The notes beneath the pieces are model-generated. The model searched no databases. It was given only the letters and a program-made list of their open reading frames with translations, and was not told where the DNA came from. A DNA stretch of 36,354 nt from a bacterium. GTDB taxonomy: Bacteria; Patescibacteriota; Minisyncoccia; UBA6257; JAGOQP01. The DNA is taken from NCBI GenBank assembly GCA_021801825.1, contig JAJYXK010000019.1, positions 1-36,354 of the forward strand, given 5' to 3'. Positions 8,140-16,494 of the stretch are shown one piece after another; within the stretch, counting starts at the first letter, position 1, and the number at the start of each line of letters is the position of its first letter. A program made the position numbers and the translations under genes.

Positions 8140-9380
8140 AAAACGGAATAAATTTAAAACAGTTGATATTATGGGCCCTGTATGACTTTGCGAATTCGTT
8201 CGTTTTAATTACGTTCTTTTTATATTATTCACAGTGGCTAGTGGTAGATCGTGGTGTTTCTGATTTTTGGTTCAATATGACGTTTGTAGGATCAAGTCTA
8301 TTGTTTTTATTTACCGTTCCGGTGGCAGGATCTATCACCGATAAAATAAAAATAAAGCTACCAAGTTTGAGAATCACTACCCTTCTAGCAGTAATATTTT
8401 TTGCCATCACCGCATTAATAACCATCTTTACTCCTGAATACTATGTAATCAGTATTATAACTTTTTCTCTTGCTTCTTATTTTTACTTATTCTGTTTTAC
8501 GTTCTATAATCCCCTCCTGCACGACGTTGCAACCCCAGAAAAACATGGGCTCGCGTCTGGTTGGGGTCAATTTGGAAACTGGTTAGGAGAGATTGCTGGA
8601 TTATTGGTAGCGCTTCCTCTAGCTAGTGGAGCAATAAATTTAATTGGTCAATCTGGAAGAGCACAGACGCTCCTTCCCGCAACTATTCTGTTTTTGTTAT
8701 TCGCGCTTCCTCTGCTCCTCTTTTTCAAAGAAAGCTCAACAAAAATTCCAACAAAAATAAACCTGAAACAAGAATATAAAGACATATTCAAATCATTTAT
8801 TGTATTATGCAAATCTCCGGGAGTGGGACTGTTTTTCTTATCATACTTCTTCTTTAACGATGCAGTAACAACCGCATCAAATAACTTCCCCATTTATGTA
8901 GAAAAGGTATTTGGTGTTAGTGATAATATAAAATCTTATATTCTCATCGGTATTCTCATAACTTCGGCAATCGGAGCTCCTATAAGTGGATGGATCGCAG
9001 ATAAAATAGGATTCAAAAAAACATTATATGGTATCTTAGGAGGATTTCTTGTTATTTTTCCACTTATGGCAATAACAAAAAACTTTTTCTTTTTTATAGC
9101 AATCTGTGTAGCAATGGGTTTATGGTTCGGATCTATTTGGACAGTAACCAGGGCCTATCTAATGAAATTAACCCCTCCCACCATGATGAATCAATCATTT
9201 ACCTACTACACACTTATGGAGCGTCTTGCTACATTTATAGGACCTATTTCGTGGGGACTTATTGTTACGTACGTGCCCCCGATGAACAACGTGCTAAACT
9301 ATCGTATAGCAGCCGCAGTCATGGCAATCTTTGTATTTATTGGCATTGTATTTGCAAAAAATATTCCCGAAACCAAATAA
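8136..9380 (+). CDS. UMF1/Atg22-like MFS transporter
   Basis: LILWALYDFANSFVLITFFLYYSQW N-terminus; 12 hydrophobic segments; ATGA overlap with the upstream gene. Confidence 0.78.
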   Translation: MKNGINLKQLILWALYDFANSFVLITFFLYYSQWLVVDRGVSDFWFNMTFVGSSLLFLFTVPVAGSITDKIKIKLPSLRITTLLAVIFFAITALITIFTPEYYVISIITFSLASYFYLFCFTFYNPLLHDVATPEKHGLASGWGQFGNWLGEIAGLLVALPLASGAINLIGQSGRAQTLLPATILFLLFALPLLLFFKESSTKIPTKINLKQEYKDIFKSFIVLCKSPGVGLFFLSYFFFNDAVTTASNNFPIYVEKVFGVSDNIKSYILIGILITSAIGAPISGWIADKIGFKKTLYGILGGFLVIFPLMAITKNFFFFIAICVAMGLWFGSIWTVTRAYLMKLTPPTMMNQSFTYYTLMERLATFIGPISWGLIVTYVPPMNNVLNYRIAAAVMAIFVFIGIVFAKNIPETK

Positions 9381-9940
9381 TGGAAAAAATTCAAACCTAT
9401 TCAAAAAATACAAAAAAACAAGCGGATTTGATTTTGAAGAGAACGCAATTAGTAGAATCGTTATCTCGTTTTGGAACCGTACATATTATTGGAAGCTACC
9501 CAATGGATTTAATGTATAATCCCGATATAGATATTGTCGTTACTTCAAAAGATATACGCACATCTTCTTTAAAAGCATTAGAAGCAATTCTCCAAAAAAG
9601 AATCTGTCAAAAAATAGAATACGGAGATTTCGTAAAATTTAAGCGAGCCAAAAGACCCGCGGGATATATCATTGTTCTTAAAATCATTTCTAAAGGTGTG
9701 TTATGGGAAGTAGAAATATGGTTTTTATCAAGCGCGCAAAAAGAAAAGAAGTTCATGGAAAAAGTGGTGAAACAATTAACCCCCGAGAAGAAAAAGTTGA
9801 TATTAGAATTTAAACATCTAATAAATCAAAGCCACATATCAAAACACCAAATTTCAAGTACAAACATATATGACGCAGTATTAAACAAGAAGATGACCAG
9901 CTTTAATACAATATTAAAAAAATATGGGAAAAATAACTAA
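9380..9940 (+). CDS. Pol-beta-superfamily nucleotidyltransferase domain protein
   Basis: VHIIGSYPMDLMYNPDIDIVVTS (GS...DxD). Start ATG 9380 overlaps the MFS stop (TAATG); the 9122 extension reads through the MFS gene out of frame. Confidence 0.65.
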   Translation: MEKIQTYSKNTKKQADLILKRTQLVESLSRFGTVHIIGSYPMDLMYNPDIDIVVTSKDIRTSSLKALEAILQKRICQKIEYGDFVKFKRAKRPAGYIIVLKIISKGVLWEVEIWFLSSAQKEKKFMEKVVKQLTPEKKKLILEFKHLINQSHISKHQISSTNIYDAVLNKKMTSFNTILKKYGKNN

Positions 9941-11156
9941 GCTTTGGTATTCATACGACTTCGCAAATTCTTTTGCATCATCTGTTCTAGTTTTTTACTA
10001 TCCCTTAATACTCGCTGAAAAAGGAGTTGGTAGCGCCTGGATAGGAATCCCCGCATCAATCTCTACTATTATTCTACTCATTATATTACCTCGATTAGGA
10101 AACTATTCTGATGCTAAGGAGAAAAAGATGTTCTTTATAAGAATAGCCTCAATTCTTATGCTTGTATCTTTGGCTGTTATCGCATTCTTATCGCAACATT
10201 CAGAAATATTTTCTCTAAATATACTCTTCCTACTCTCAGTATGTTATATATTGTTTCAAGTTTGCTTCCAGGGATCGTTTGGATTTTATTCAGCAATGTT
10301 ACGAAACATAAGCAACCCAGAAAACAGCGCAAAGATATCAGGAATCGGAATTGCTTTGGGACAACTGGGTAATGTACTTTCTCTGGGTATTATTGGGATA
10401 ATTCTTGGATCTTCGTTTGTGTTTCTAGGGTTAAGCGGGAAGCCCCTTGCGTTTTTGCTCGGAGGATTACTTTTTGTGGGAATCTCACTACCGTTTTTAT
10501 TACAAAAAGAATCCCCCACCAAACAAGTAAACCAATCATTCTCGTATAAAGCTCTTCTGAAAAAAGTATTCTCCGACAAGAAACGATATCTTTTTATAGT
10601 AGGATATTCTCTGCTTGCGGATTCAATTCTTACGTTCCAAATTTATATCACTGTTTATTTAAAAGATATTTTTAATTTTTCTGATCAACTCATAGCGTAT
10701 GCGGGAATTACCGGATTAGTTTCTACTGTTATTGGAGGTTTTGTTATACAAGCAATCGTAACCAAAATAAAAGACAAGGAAAAAACATATATCTTTTCGG
10801 CTATTTTTTACTCATTTTGTTTTTTTCTTTATGCCGTTATACCAGAAATAACATGGGTTGCATTTGTGTGTCTAGCATTTAGTGGATTTGCGTACGCAAT
10901 GGTTTTTTCTCTTGCGAGATCAATTTATTCAGAGATATCACCAGAAAACGAACAGGCTGGTTTCTTTAGTATCTTCACCATATTTGAACGAGCTGCTTCT
11001 GTAGTTGGACCACTGGTATGGCTTGCTGCATTTTACGTATTAGAAAAATTTGGAAAAAATATGCAATACAGAGGGGCGGTTTTGGTTCTCGCAATTACAT
11101 GCCTCGTTGGATTTTATTTTTTGAAAAAGAGTAGTAAGTTCAAAGCCATCTCGTAA
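9924..11156 (+). CDS. UMF1/Atg22-like MFS transporter (paralogous to 8136-9380)
   Basis: LWYSYDFANSFASSVLVFYYPLIL; LPRLGNYSDAKEKKMFF; 12 hydrophobic segments; overlaps the preceding gene. Confidence 0.78.
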   Translation: MGKITKLWYSYDFANSFASSVLVFYYPLILAEKGVGSAWIGIPASISTIILLIILPRLGNYSDAKEKKMFFIRIASILMLVSLAVIAFLSQHSEIFSLNILFLLSVCYILFQVCFQGSFGFYSAMLRNISNPENSAKISGIGIALGQLGNVLSLGIIGIILGSSFVFLGLSGKPLAFLLGGLLFVGISLPFLLQKESPTKQVNQSFSYKALLKKVFSDKKRYLFIVGYSLLADSILTFQIYITVYLKDIFNFSDQLIAYAGITGLVSTVIGGFVIQAIVTKIKDKEKTYIFSAIFYSFCFFLYAVIPEITWVAFVCLAFSGFAYAMVFSLARSIYSEISPENEQAGFFSIFTIFERAASVVGPLVWLAAFYVLEKFGKNMQYRGAVLVLAITCLVGFYFLKKSSKFKAIS

Positions 11157-11214
11157 GAAAAAATTATATGACCTTAAGATGCAAAAATAAAATGCATATG
11201 ATACTATTTTCCCT

Positions 11215-11889
11215 ATGAATACAAAACAAGGAATTATAGCTTTTATAATACTAGTCGTCGTATTAGGATTGGGTATCTGGTATATAAACAGCAACAAAGT
11301 ACAAATACCAAGCGAATCAACTCAATCAGAAAACACTGCACAGAAACAAGAACCAGCCACCACAACAAGCACAAACACACAAACTAATAACAAAACTAAT
11401 ATTACAAAAAATATGACTGCAATCTTACACACCACCAAAGGAGATATCACCATTGAATTTCTTCCCGAGCAAGCACCAAACACTGTCACCAACTTTGTTA
11501 AACTCGCACAAAGCGGATTTTACGATGGAACTAAATTCCACAGAGTTATAAAAGGATTTATGAATCAAGGAGGAGATCCCCTATCCAAAGATGATGCAAA
11601 ATCAGCTCTCTGGGGAACGGGTGGTCCCGGATATGCGTTTGCAGATGAAATTGGAGCTAACAACAAGAACAACACCGGAACTATCTCAATGGCAAATGCA
11701 GGCCCTAACACCAATGGAAGTCAATTCTTTATCAACGCCGCGGACAATAATTTCCTTGATACCAAACACACGGTATTCGGACACGTGACCGAAGGACTTG
11801 ATGTGGTTATGGCAATAAATTCTGTACCAACCGATGCAAACGATCGCCCATTAGAACCAGTAGTTATTAATAGCATCACCATAAAATAA
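11215..11889 (+). CDS. Peptidyl-prolyl cis-trans isomerase, cyclophilin type, N-terminally anchored
   Basis: TM plus Ser/Thr/Asn-rich linker, then TTKGDITIEFLPEQAPNTVTNFVKLAQSGFYDGTKFHRVIKGFMNQGGDP...NGSQFFI. Confidence 0.93.
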   Translation: MNTKQGIIAFIILVVVLGLGIWYINSNKVQIPSESTQSENTAQKQEPATTTSTNTQTNNKTNITKNMTAILHTTKGDITIEFLPEQAPNTVTNFVKLAQSGFYDGTKFHRVIKGFMNQGGDPLSKDDAKSALWGTGGPGYAFADEIGANNKNNTGTISMANAGPNTNGSQFFINAADNNFLDTKHTVFGHVTEGLDVVMAINSVPTDANDRPLEPVVINSITIK

Positions 11890-11930
11890 ACGTTACAAAA
11901 AAATAACGGTAAAATTCTAAATTAACCTTA

Positions 11931-11970
11931 GGCCAAAGTTTTTGACGATCGTCAGTAACTTTGGCCTTTT
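11931..11970. terminator. Bidirectional terminator between convergent ppi(+) and truB(-)
   Basis: GGCCAAAGTT(11931-11940)/AACTTTGGCC(11957-11966) then TTTT; interior perfect palindrome TGACGATCGTCA (11943-11954). Confidence 0.85.
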
Positions 11971-12008
11971 ATAAAGAAAACTAAAATAGTCCGCGCATAC
12001 CCTTAAGA

Positions 12009-12950
12009 TTATTTTATAAAAAAATTTTTATATTCTTCTGACACGCTCCCAAACCAGTCCTCTTTAAATTCAATATGAGCGCCCACAGGACCTGTTGAAA
12101 TTTTTACGAGGAACTCCTGCAGTTGAGATAGTCTTCCTTGTCCCACAATCTTAATTCCGTCATCAACGTTTTGAGAAAAACCGACAATTCCAAGGATATC
12201 TGCGATATTCTTAGTAAAAGCTCTAAAACCCACGTTTTGAACGGCACCAGTTGCCCGAAAGCTCAATTCCACGCTTTTCTCTAAATCGTCCAAAATAAGG
12301 GCATTTTTGAGCGAAAAATGGCCTATTTTGACCCGTTCTAGGGCATTTACATACCCGCCACAGCCCAGAGATTGACCCAGATCGCGGGCAAAACTCCGTA
12401 TATAAAAACCAGATGAAACAAGTATCGTCACCACAATAAAAATCAGACCGTTCTTTTCTTCTATTGATTCAAGCTCAGAAGCAATAAGAGAAACTTTTTT
12501 AGGAGAAAGCATGATAGTCTCCCCCGCTCTTTTTCGCGCATATGCAGGTTGTCCTTGAATTTTTATTGCTGAATATTGCGGAGGTATTTGTGTTTCCTGA
12601 TTTTTTAATTCCTCCATCGCAGATATTATTTTTTCTTTCCATTCGCTCAGGTGAACGCATGAATCAATATTAGTATTTTGAATAATTCCAGTACGATCGT
12701 CAGTATCAGAAGTTGCTCCTAGTACAATTTCGGCTTTATATTCTTTAGCGGTGTGATGTAATTGGTAATCAAGTAATTTAGTATATGGACGAGAAATCCC
12801 AACTATCAACAATCCTGATGCAAATGGATCAAGGGTTCCCCCATGTCCAATACGAATATTGCGCGGAAGCTTTAATACATGCTTTATTTGAGAAACATAG
12901 TAAGCCGAGCTTGGTCCCGATGGTTTATGAAATAAGAAAAGTCCTTGCAT
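12009..12950 (-). CDS. truB: tRNA pseudouridine55 synthase TruB with C-terminal acylphosphatase domain
   Basis: IGHGGTLDPFASGLLIVGI, SFARDLGQSLGCGGYVNALERVKIG; C-terminal SFRATGAVQNVGFRAFTKNIADILGIVGFSQNVDDGIKIVGQGRLSQLQEFLVKISTGPVGAHIEF matches the acylphosphatase pattern. Confidence 0.9.
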   Translation of the reverse strand: MQGLFLFHKPSGPSSAYYVSQIKHVLKLPRNIRIGHGGTLDPFASGLLIVGISRPYTKLLDYQLHHTAKEYKAEIVLGATSDTDDRTGIIQNTNIDSCVHLSEWKEKIISAMEELKNQETQIPPQYSAIKIQGQPAYARKRAGETIMLSPKKVSLIASELESIEEKNGLIFIVVTILVSSGFYIRSFARDLGQSLGCGGYVNALERVKIGHFSLKNALILDDLEKSVELSFRATGAVQNVGFRAFTKNIADILGIVGFSQNVDDGIKIVGQGRLSQLQEFLVKISTGPVGAHIEFKEDWFGSVSEEYKNFFIK

Positions 12951-12998
12951 AAAAACAGTATATTCAGAAAAGAGAAAAGATGAAAGTAAAAGCTTATT

Positions 12999-13027
12999 TT
13001 GACAATTCCTAATCTTTATTTTACGAT
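12999..13027 (+). promoter_or_regulatory. Sigma70-type promoter for 13086-13451
   Basis: TTGACA(12999-13004)-N17-TACGAT(13022-13027); downstream SD AAGGAGAG (13071-13078) 7 nt before ATG 13086. Confidence 0.65.
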
Positions 13028-13085
13028 AACAAAACTGCTATTTAAAAAATACATATTGTAAACTTTATCAAAGGAGAGTTTTGCT

Positions 13086-13451
13086 ATGGAACAGATTGCA
13101 ACAAACACCGCCACACAGAATAGCGGTTTTGTAAGACAAGCAATGGTAAGAATTGGTATTTTCTTTGGACTTGTTATTATTGCAACAATAACACAAGCGT
13201 CCATGGAAGTATCCGTAGTCTTTGGTCCGCTAGTTATGGGGATCGTTATTGTATTTGTAACCAGCAAAGTATATTCCAGAGAAAAACATCAATTCGTGCT
13301 GAAACAACTGGCAATTTATATTGCATCCGCTTTTGGTTTTATTTCTCACAAAGAGTTTGCGTTTAGTGATGAATACTACCTGATAGTACTTACTTTGCTG
13401 ACAGCTTTGTTTCTATTAAGTTCCATTTTTATTTATTTGAAGCGATATTAA
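13086..13451 (+). CDS. Hypothetical membrane protein (multiple TM segments)
   Basis: 121 aa; strong SD and promoter; hydrophobic segments IFFGLVIIATITQAS, VVFGPLVMGIVIVFV, YLIVLTLLTALFLLSSIFIYL. Confidence 0.75.
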   Translation: MEQIATNTATQNSGFVRQAMVRIGIFFGLVIIATITQASMEVSVVFGPLVMGIVIVFVTSKVYSREKHQFVLKQLAIYIASAFGFISHKEFAFSDEYYLIVLTLLTALFLLSSIFIYLKRY

Positions 13452-13470
13452 AAAAGTTTTTTACCGTTTC

Positions 13471-13500
13471 AAAAATCCCGCCTTAGGGCGGGATTTTTTA
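13471..13500. terminator. Rho-independent terminator between convergent 13086-13451(+) and ftsX(-)
   Basis: AAAAATCCCGCC TTAG GGCGGGATTTTTT: 12-bp stem, 4-nt loop, T-tract. Confidence 0.92.
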
Positions 13501-13517
13501 TTTGAAGTTTTGAAAAC

Positions 13518-14426
13518 TTATTCTTTTAAATATTTCTGTATAGCAAAGAAACTAGACACTAAACCGAGAAGAACCCCAAACAATAGTTGATAGAAGAATA
13601 TCCCAAAAATATGGGAGGTAAAATAATTCCAAACATTTAATTCAGGAACTAAAACCGTTCCATATGGAGAAAGAAAATATACCACCGGCATTACCAGAAA
13701 CACGCTGATAACCGCAGAAAGAGCTCCATATAAAATTCCCTCTACTAGAAATGGACCACGAGTGAAGAAATTTGACCCCCCCACTAATCTCATAATAGAA
13801 ATGCTCTCGCGGTTAGAATAGATAGCGAGTCTAATGGTATTGAAAGTAATAAGTACCGCAATCAACGACATAAAGATAGTAAGCGCAAGCCCCCCCGTTT
13901 CTGCGGTTTTTAATATTCTATTCAGACGATCAATGACGGTTTGATTTTGACTATAGGTAACTCGTTCTACAAACGGACCGATAGAATCATTCTTAAGATA
14001 TTGATCAATGACTCCATATTCACTCGTATTGCGAGCTTTGATATTTAAAGATGCGAGTAGTGGATTTTGATTTAATTGTTCAATCGCTTGAGAAATAGTA
14101 GTATCTCCCTGATGTTTCTCCTTAAAAACTTCTAAAGCCTTATCTTTTGAAACATATTCAACCGCTTTTACTTCGGGTAATGATTCAAGGGTTGACTTAA
14201 TACGCAACACATCATCCTCTGCGGTGCTTCCTTTAAAAAACACGCTGATATCTATTTTGTCCTGCACGCTGGTGATAATGGTTTTAGTAGTGACATTAAA
14301 TAAATTAAGTCCCGCAAACGCAATAAGGCTTAACACCATAACTAATACCGTAGCAGTTGAGAGCCATGCATTGCGCGTAAAGTTTTGTACTCCGTATTTT
14401 ATTATTCTTGATAAAGTAGTAAGCAT
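13518..14426 (-). CDS. ftsX: Cell division protein FtsX
   Basis: N-terminal TM, DISVFFKGSTAEDDV...LPEVKAVEYVSKDKALEVFKEKH, SIMRLVGGSNFFTRGPFLVEGILYG; adjacent to ftsE. Confidence 0.93.
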   Translation of the reverse strand: MLTTLSRIIKYGVQNFTRNAWLSTATVLVMVLSLIAFAGLNLFNVTTKTIITSVQDKIDISVFFKGSTAEDDVLRIKSTLESLPEVKAVEYVSKDKALEVFKEKHQGDTTISQAIEQLNQNPLLASLNIKARNTSEYGVIDQYLKNDSIGPFVERVTYSQNQTVIDRLNRILKTAETGGLALTIFMSLIAVLITFNTIRLAIYSNRESISIMRLVGGSNFFTRGPFLVEGILYGALSAVISVFLVMPVVYFLSPYGTVLVPELNVWNYFTSHIFGIFFYQLLFGVLLGLVSSFFAIQKYLKE

Positions 14427-14468
14427 GAATTAAGTATAAAGTTAAAAGTATAAAGCGCTTAGTTTGTT
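14427..14468. repeat. Degenerate short-repeat intergenic spacer (ftsX/ftsE)
   Basis: AATTAAGTATAAAGTTAAAAGTATAAAGCGCTT: repeated A(A)GTATAAAG units. Confidence 0.55.
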
Positions 14469-15161
14469 TTAAAACAAAATGTATTTCCCCTCTTCTTCGT
14501 CTCTAATAATCTGACCATTATCCAGACTAATTACTCGGCGGTTAATAAGGTTAATAACTTCCTTGTTGTGCGTAGCAAGAATAATAGTCGTTCCTAATTC
14601 GTTGATCTTAAGCAAAAGATTAATAATTTCTGATGAATTAATAGGATCTAAATTTCCTGTAGGTTCGTCTGCGATAATAATATCGGGATTATTTATCATC
14701 GCGCGCGCAATAGCAATGCGCTGCTTCTCTCCACCCGACATTTCTCGGGGAAAATTATTTGTTTTTGAACTAAGTCCCACAATATCAAGCGCGCGAGGAA
14801 CCAATTCATCAATTTCACTTTGTGGACGCTCGGCTATTTCCAAAGCAAATGCAACATTCTCATACGCAGTTTTTTCTGGAAGCAATTTAAAATCCTGAAA
14901 GATGGTTCCAATATGGCGGCGCATTTTAGGCAATTCGTTAGGTTTCAATTTAGTCACCTCAAATGATCCAAAGACAATCCTTCCTTTCGTCGGCTTCTCT
15001 TCTCCCGTAAGAAGTTTGATAATAGTAGACTTTCCCGCTCCAGATTTACCTACTAACGAAACAAATTCTTTGGGATTTATTTTAAAATTTACATCATTTA
15101 ATGCAGTTTGGGTGTGATGATTTGACTTGTATTCCTTTGAAACTCCTTGAAATATAATCAT
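14469..15161 (-). CDS. ftsE: Cell division ATP-binding protein FtsE
   Basis: VGKSGAGKSTIIKLL, MSGGEKQRIAIARAMINNPDIIIADEPTGNLDP. Start MIIFQGVSKEY at 15161 preferred over 15209. Confidence 0.93.
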   Translation of the reverse strand: MIIFQGVSKEYKSNHHTQTALNDVNFKINPKEFVSLVGKSGAGKSTIIKLLTGEEKPTKGRIVFGSFEVTKLKPNELPKMRRHIGTIFQDFKLLPEKTAYENVAFALEIAERPQSEIDELVPRALDIVGLSSKTNNFPREMSGGEKQRIAIARAMINNPDIIIADEPTGNLDPINSSEIINLLLKINELGTTIILATHNKEVINLINRRVISLDNGQIIRDEEEGKYILF

Positions 15162-15232
15162 ACAAAATAGTATAACAAAACCGAGAACATATAACCAGTA
15201 GTTATTCACCTCTAACCACTGGCGGCTAGTAA

Positions 15233-16309
15233 CTAATTACTCATAGTTAGCTCCGCTTCTATAAATCCATCAAGTTCCCCTCTCTCCAAAACAGCATCAA
15301 TATTCCCTGTCTCATACTCAGTGTGATGGTCTTTTATAAGTTGATACGGGTTTAACACATATGAACGAATCTGACTCCCCCATTCTGGCTTCACCTTGGT
15401 ACGCAATTTATCAATTTGATCAACTCGCTCTTGTTCCATGAGTTGGATTAGTTTTGCTTCAATAATATGCATTGCTTTCTCTCTATTTTGTGATTGTGAT
15501 CGTTCACTCTGTGAAGAAGCAACAATGCCTGTAGGCATGTGAACAATACGAACCGCAGTCTCAACCTTGTTGACATTCTGACCGCCAGGACCCGAAGATC
15601 TAAAAAATTCAACTTTCAAATCACTTTCTTTTATGTGTAGTTCGGTTTCTTGTATTTCGGGTAAAACATCAACCAAAGCAAACGAAGTATGGCGAAGTCC
15701 CTGCCCCGAGAATGGAGAAATGCGTACCAAACGATGTACACCACTTTCTTTTTTTAGGTGCCCAAATGCATATGGCCCCCTAACTTCAAACGTAATATTT
15801 TTTAATGGATGTCTCCCCGTCTTTGATTGAAACGTTTCTTCTGCAGAATCAATTATTAAAGTCTCCCACTTTTGACTTTTTGCATATAACACATACATAT
15901 CATAGAGCATATGTACCCAATCTGCCGCGTCTTGCCCTCCTGCCCCCGCTTGAATAGTTATTACGGCGTTGTATTTATCTCTCTGACCCACAAACAAGCG
16001 TTTTACTTCAATAGCACGAATGCCTCGCTCTATATCAAATAATGCATTCTCGTTATCTGCGGTATAACTTTTACAAAGCTCCAACTGATCTTGTAAAGAA
16101 GAAAATTGCTTTATCATATTCTGAATATCCCCCATTTCCTTCATGACTGTCTCTGATTGTTCACGATCTTTCCAAAAATCCTGGTCCTGCATCTGTGACT
16201 CTATTTCTTTCAAGCGTAGTTCTTTTTGGGGTATATTAAACCATTCCTCAAGTTGAGAAATTCTAGACAACAGATCATTTCGCTTCTCTATAAATTCTTT
16301 TTCTATCAT
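15233..16309 (-). CDS. prfB: Peptide chain release factor 2
   Basis: ITIQAGAGGQDAADWVHML, RISPFSGQGLRHTSFALVDVLPE (SPF motif), RSSGPGGQNVNKVETAVRIVH. ATG start 16309; the ORF-track start at 16318 is a GTG inside the tRNA. One continuous frame. Confidence 0.95.
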   Translation of the reverse strand: MIEKEFIEKRNDLLSRISQLEEWFNIPQKELRLKEIESQMQDQDFWKDREQSETVMKEMGDIQNMIKQFSSLQDQLELCKSYTADNENALFDIERGIRAIEVKRLFVGQRDKYNAVITIQAGAGGQDAADWVHMLYDMYVLYAKSQKWETLIIDSAEETFQSKTGRHPLKNITFEVRGPYAFGHLKKESGVHRLVRISPFSGQGLRHTSFALVDVLPEIQETELHIKESDLKVEFFRSSGPGGQNVNKVETAVRIVHMPTGIVASSQSERSQSQNREKAMHIIEAKLIQLMEQERVDQIDKLRTKVKPEWGSQIRSYVLNPYQLIKDHHTEYETGNIDAVLERGELDGFIEAELTMSN

Positions 16310-16312
16310 GTG

Positions 16313-16385
16313 AGCCACCTCCGAGATTTGAACTCGGGACCTACGCTTTACGAAAGCGTCGCTCTACCAACTGAGCTAAGGTGGC
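16313..16385 (-). tRNA. tRNA-Thr (anticodon CGT)
   Basis: Reverse complement GCCACCTTAGCTCAGTTGGTAGAGCGACGCTTTCGTAAAGCGTAGGTCCCGAGTTCAAATCTCGGAGGTGGCT; loop TTCGTAA. CCA not encoded. Confidence 0.95.
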
Positions 16386-16408
16386 ACATACTATAAAATT
16401 GATTGCTC

Positions 16409-16428
16409 CCTGCCTACCGGCAGGCAGG
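16409..16428. repeat. GC-rich near-palindrome CCTGCCTACCGGCAGGCAGG
   Basis: 20-nt near-perfect self-complementary sequence in an AT-rich intergenic region. Confidence 0.6.
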
Positions 16429-16494
16429 TACCAGTTGAAGCTACATCGGCCTTCAAGTAAAAACGATACCAAAAATAACAACGTTGGTCAAAAA

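Noticed and set aside
9122-9379. N-terminal extension of the nucleotidyltransferase
   Set aside because: Entirely out-of-frame translation of the MFS gene; the real start is ATG 9380.
14463-14478. Perfect 16-bp palindrome TTTGTTTTAAAACAAA at the ftsE stop codon
   Set aside because: AT-only-like composition and zero loop; likely compositional in this genome.
15162-15209. N-terminal hydrophobic extension of FtsE (MNNYWLYVLGFVILFC)
   Set aside because: FtsE begins typically at MIIFQGVSKEY; the extension is probably upstream untranslated sequence.
16310-16318. GTG start for prfB at 16318
   Set aside because: Lies inside the tRNA-Thr acceptor stem; ATG at 16309 fits RF2 better.
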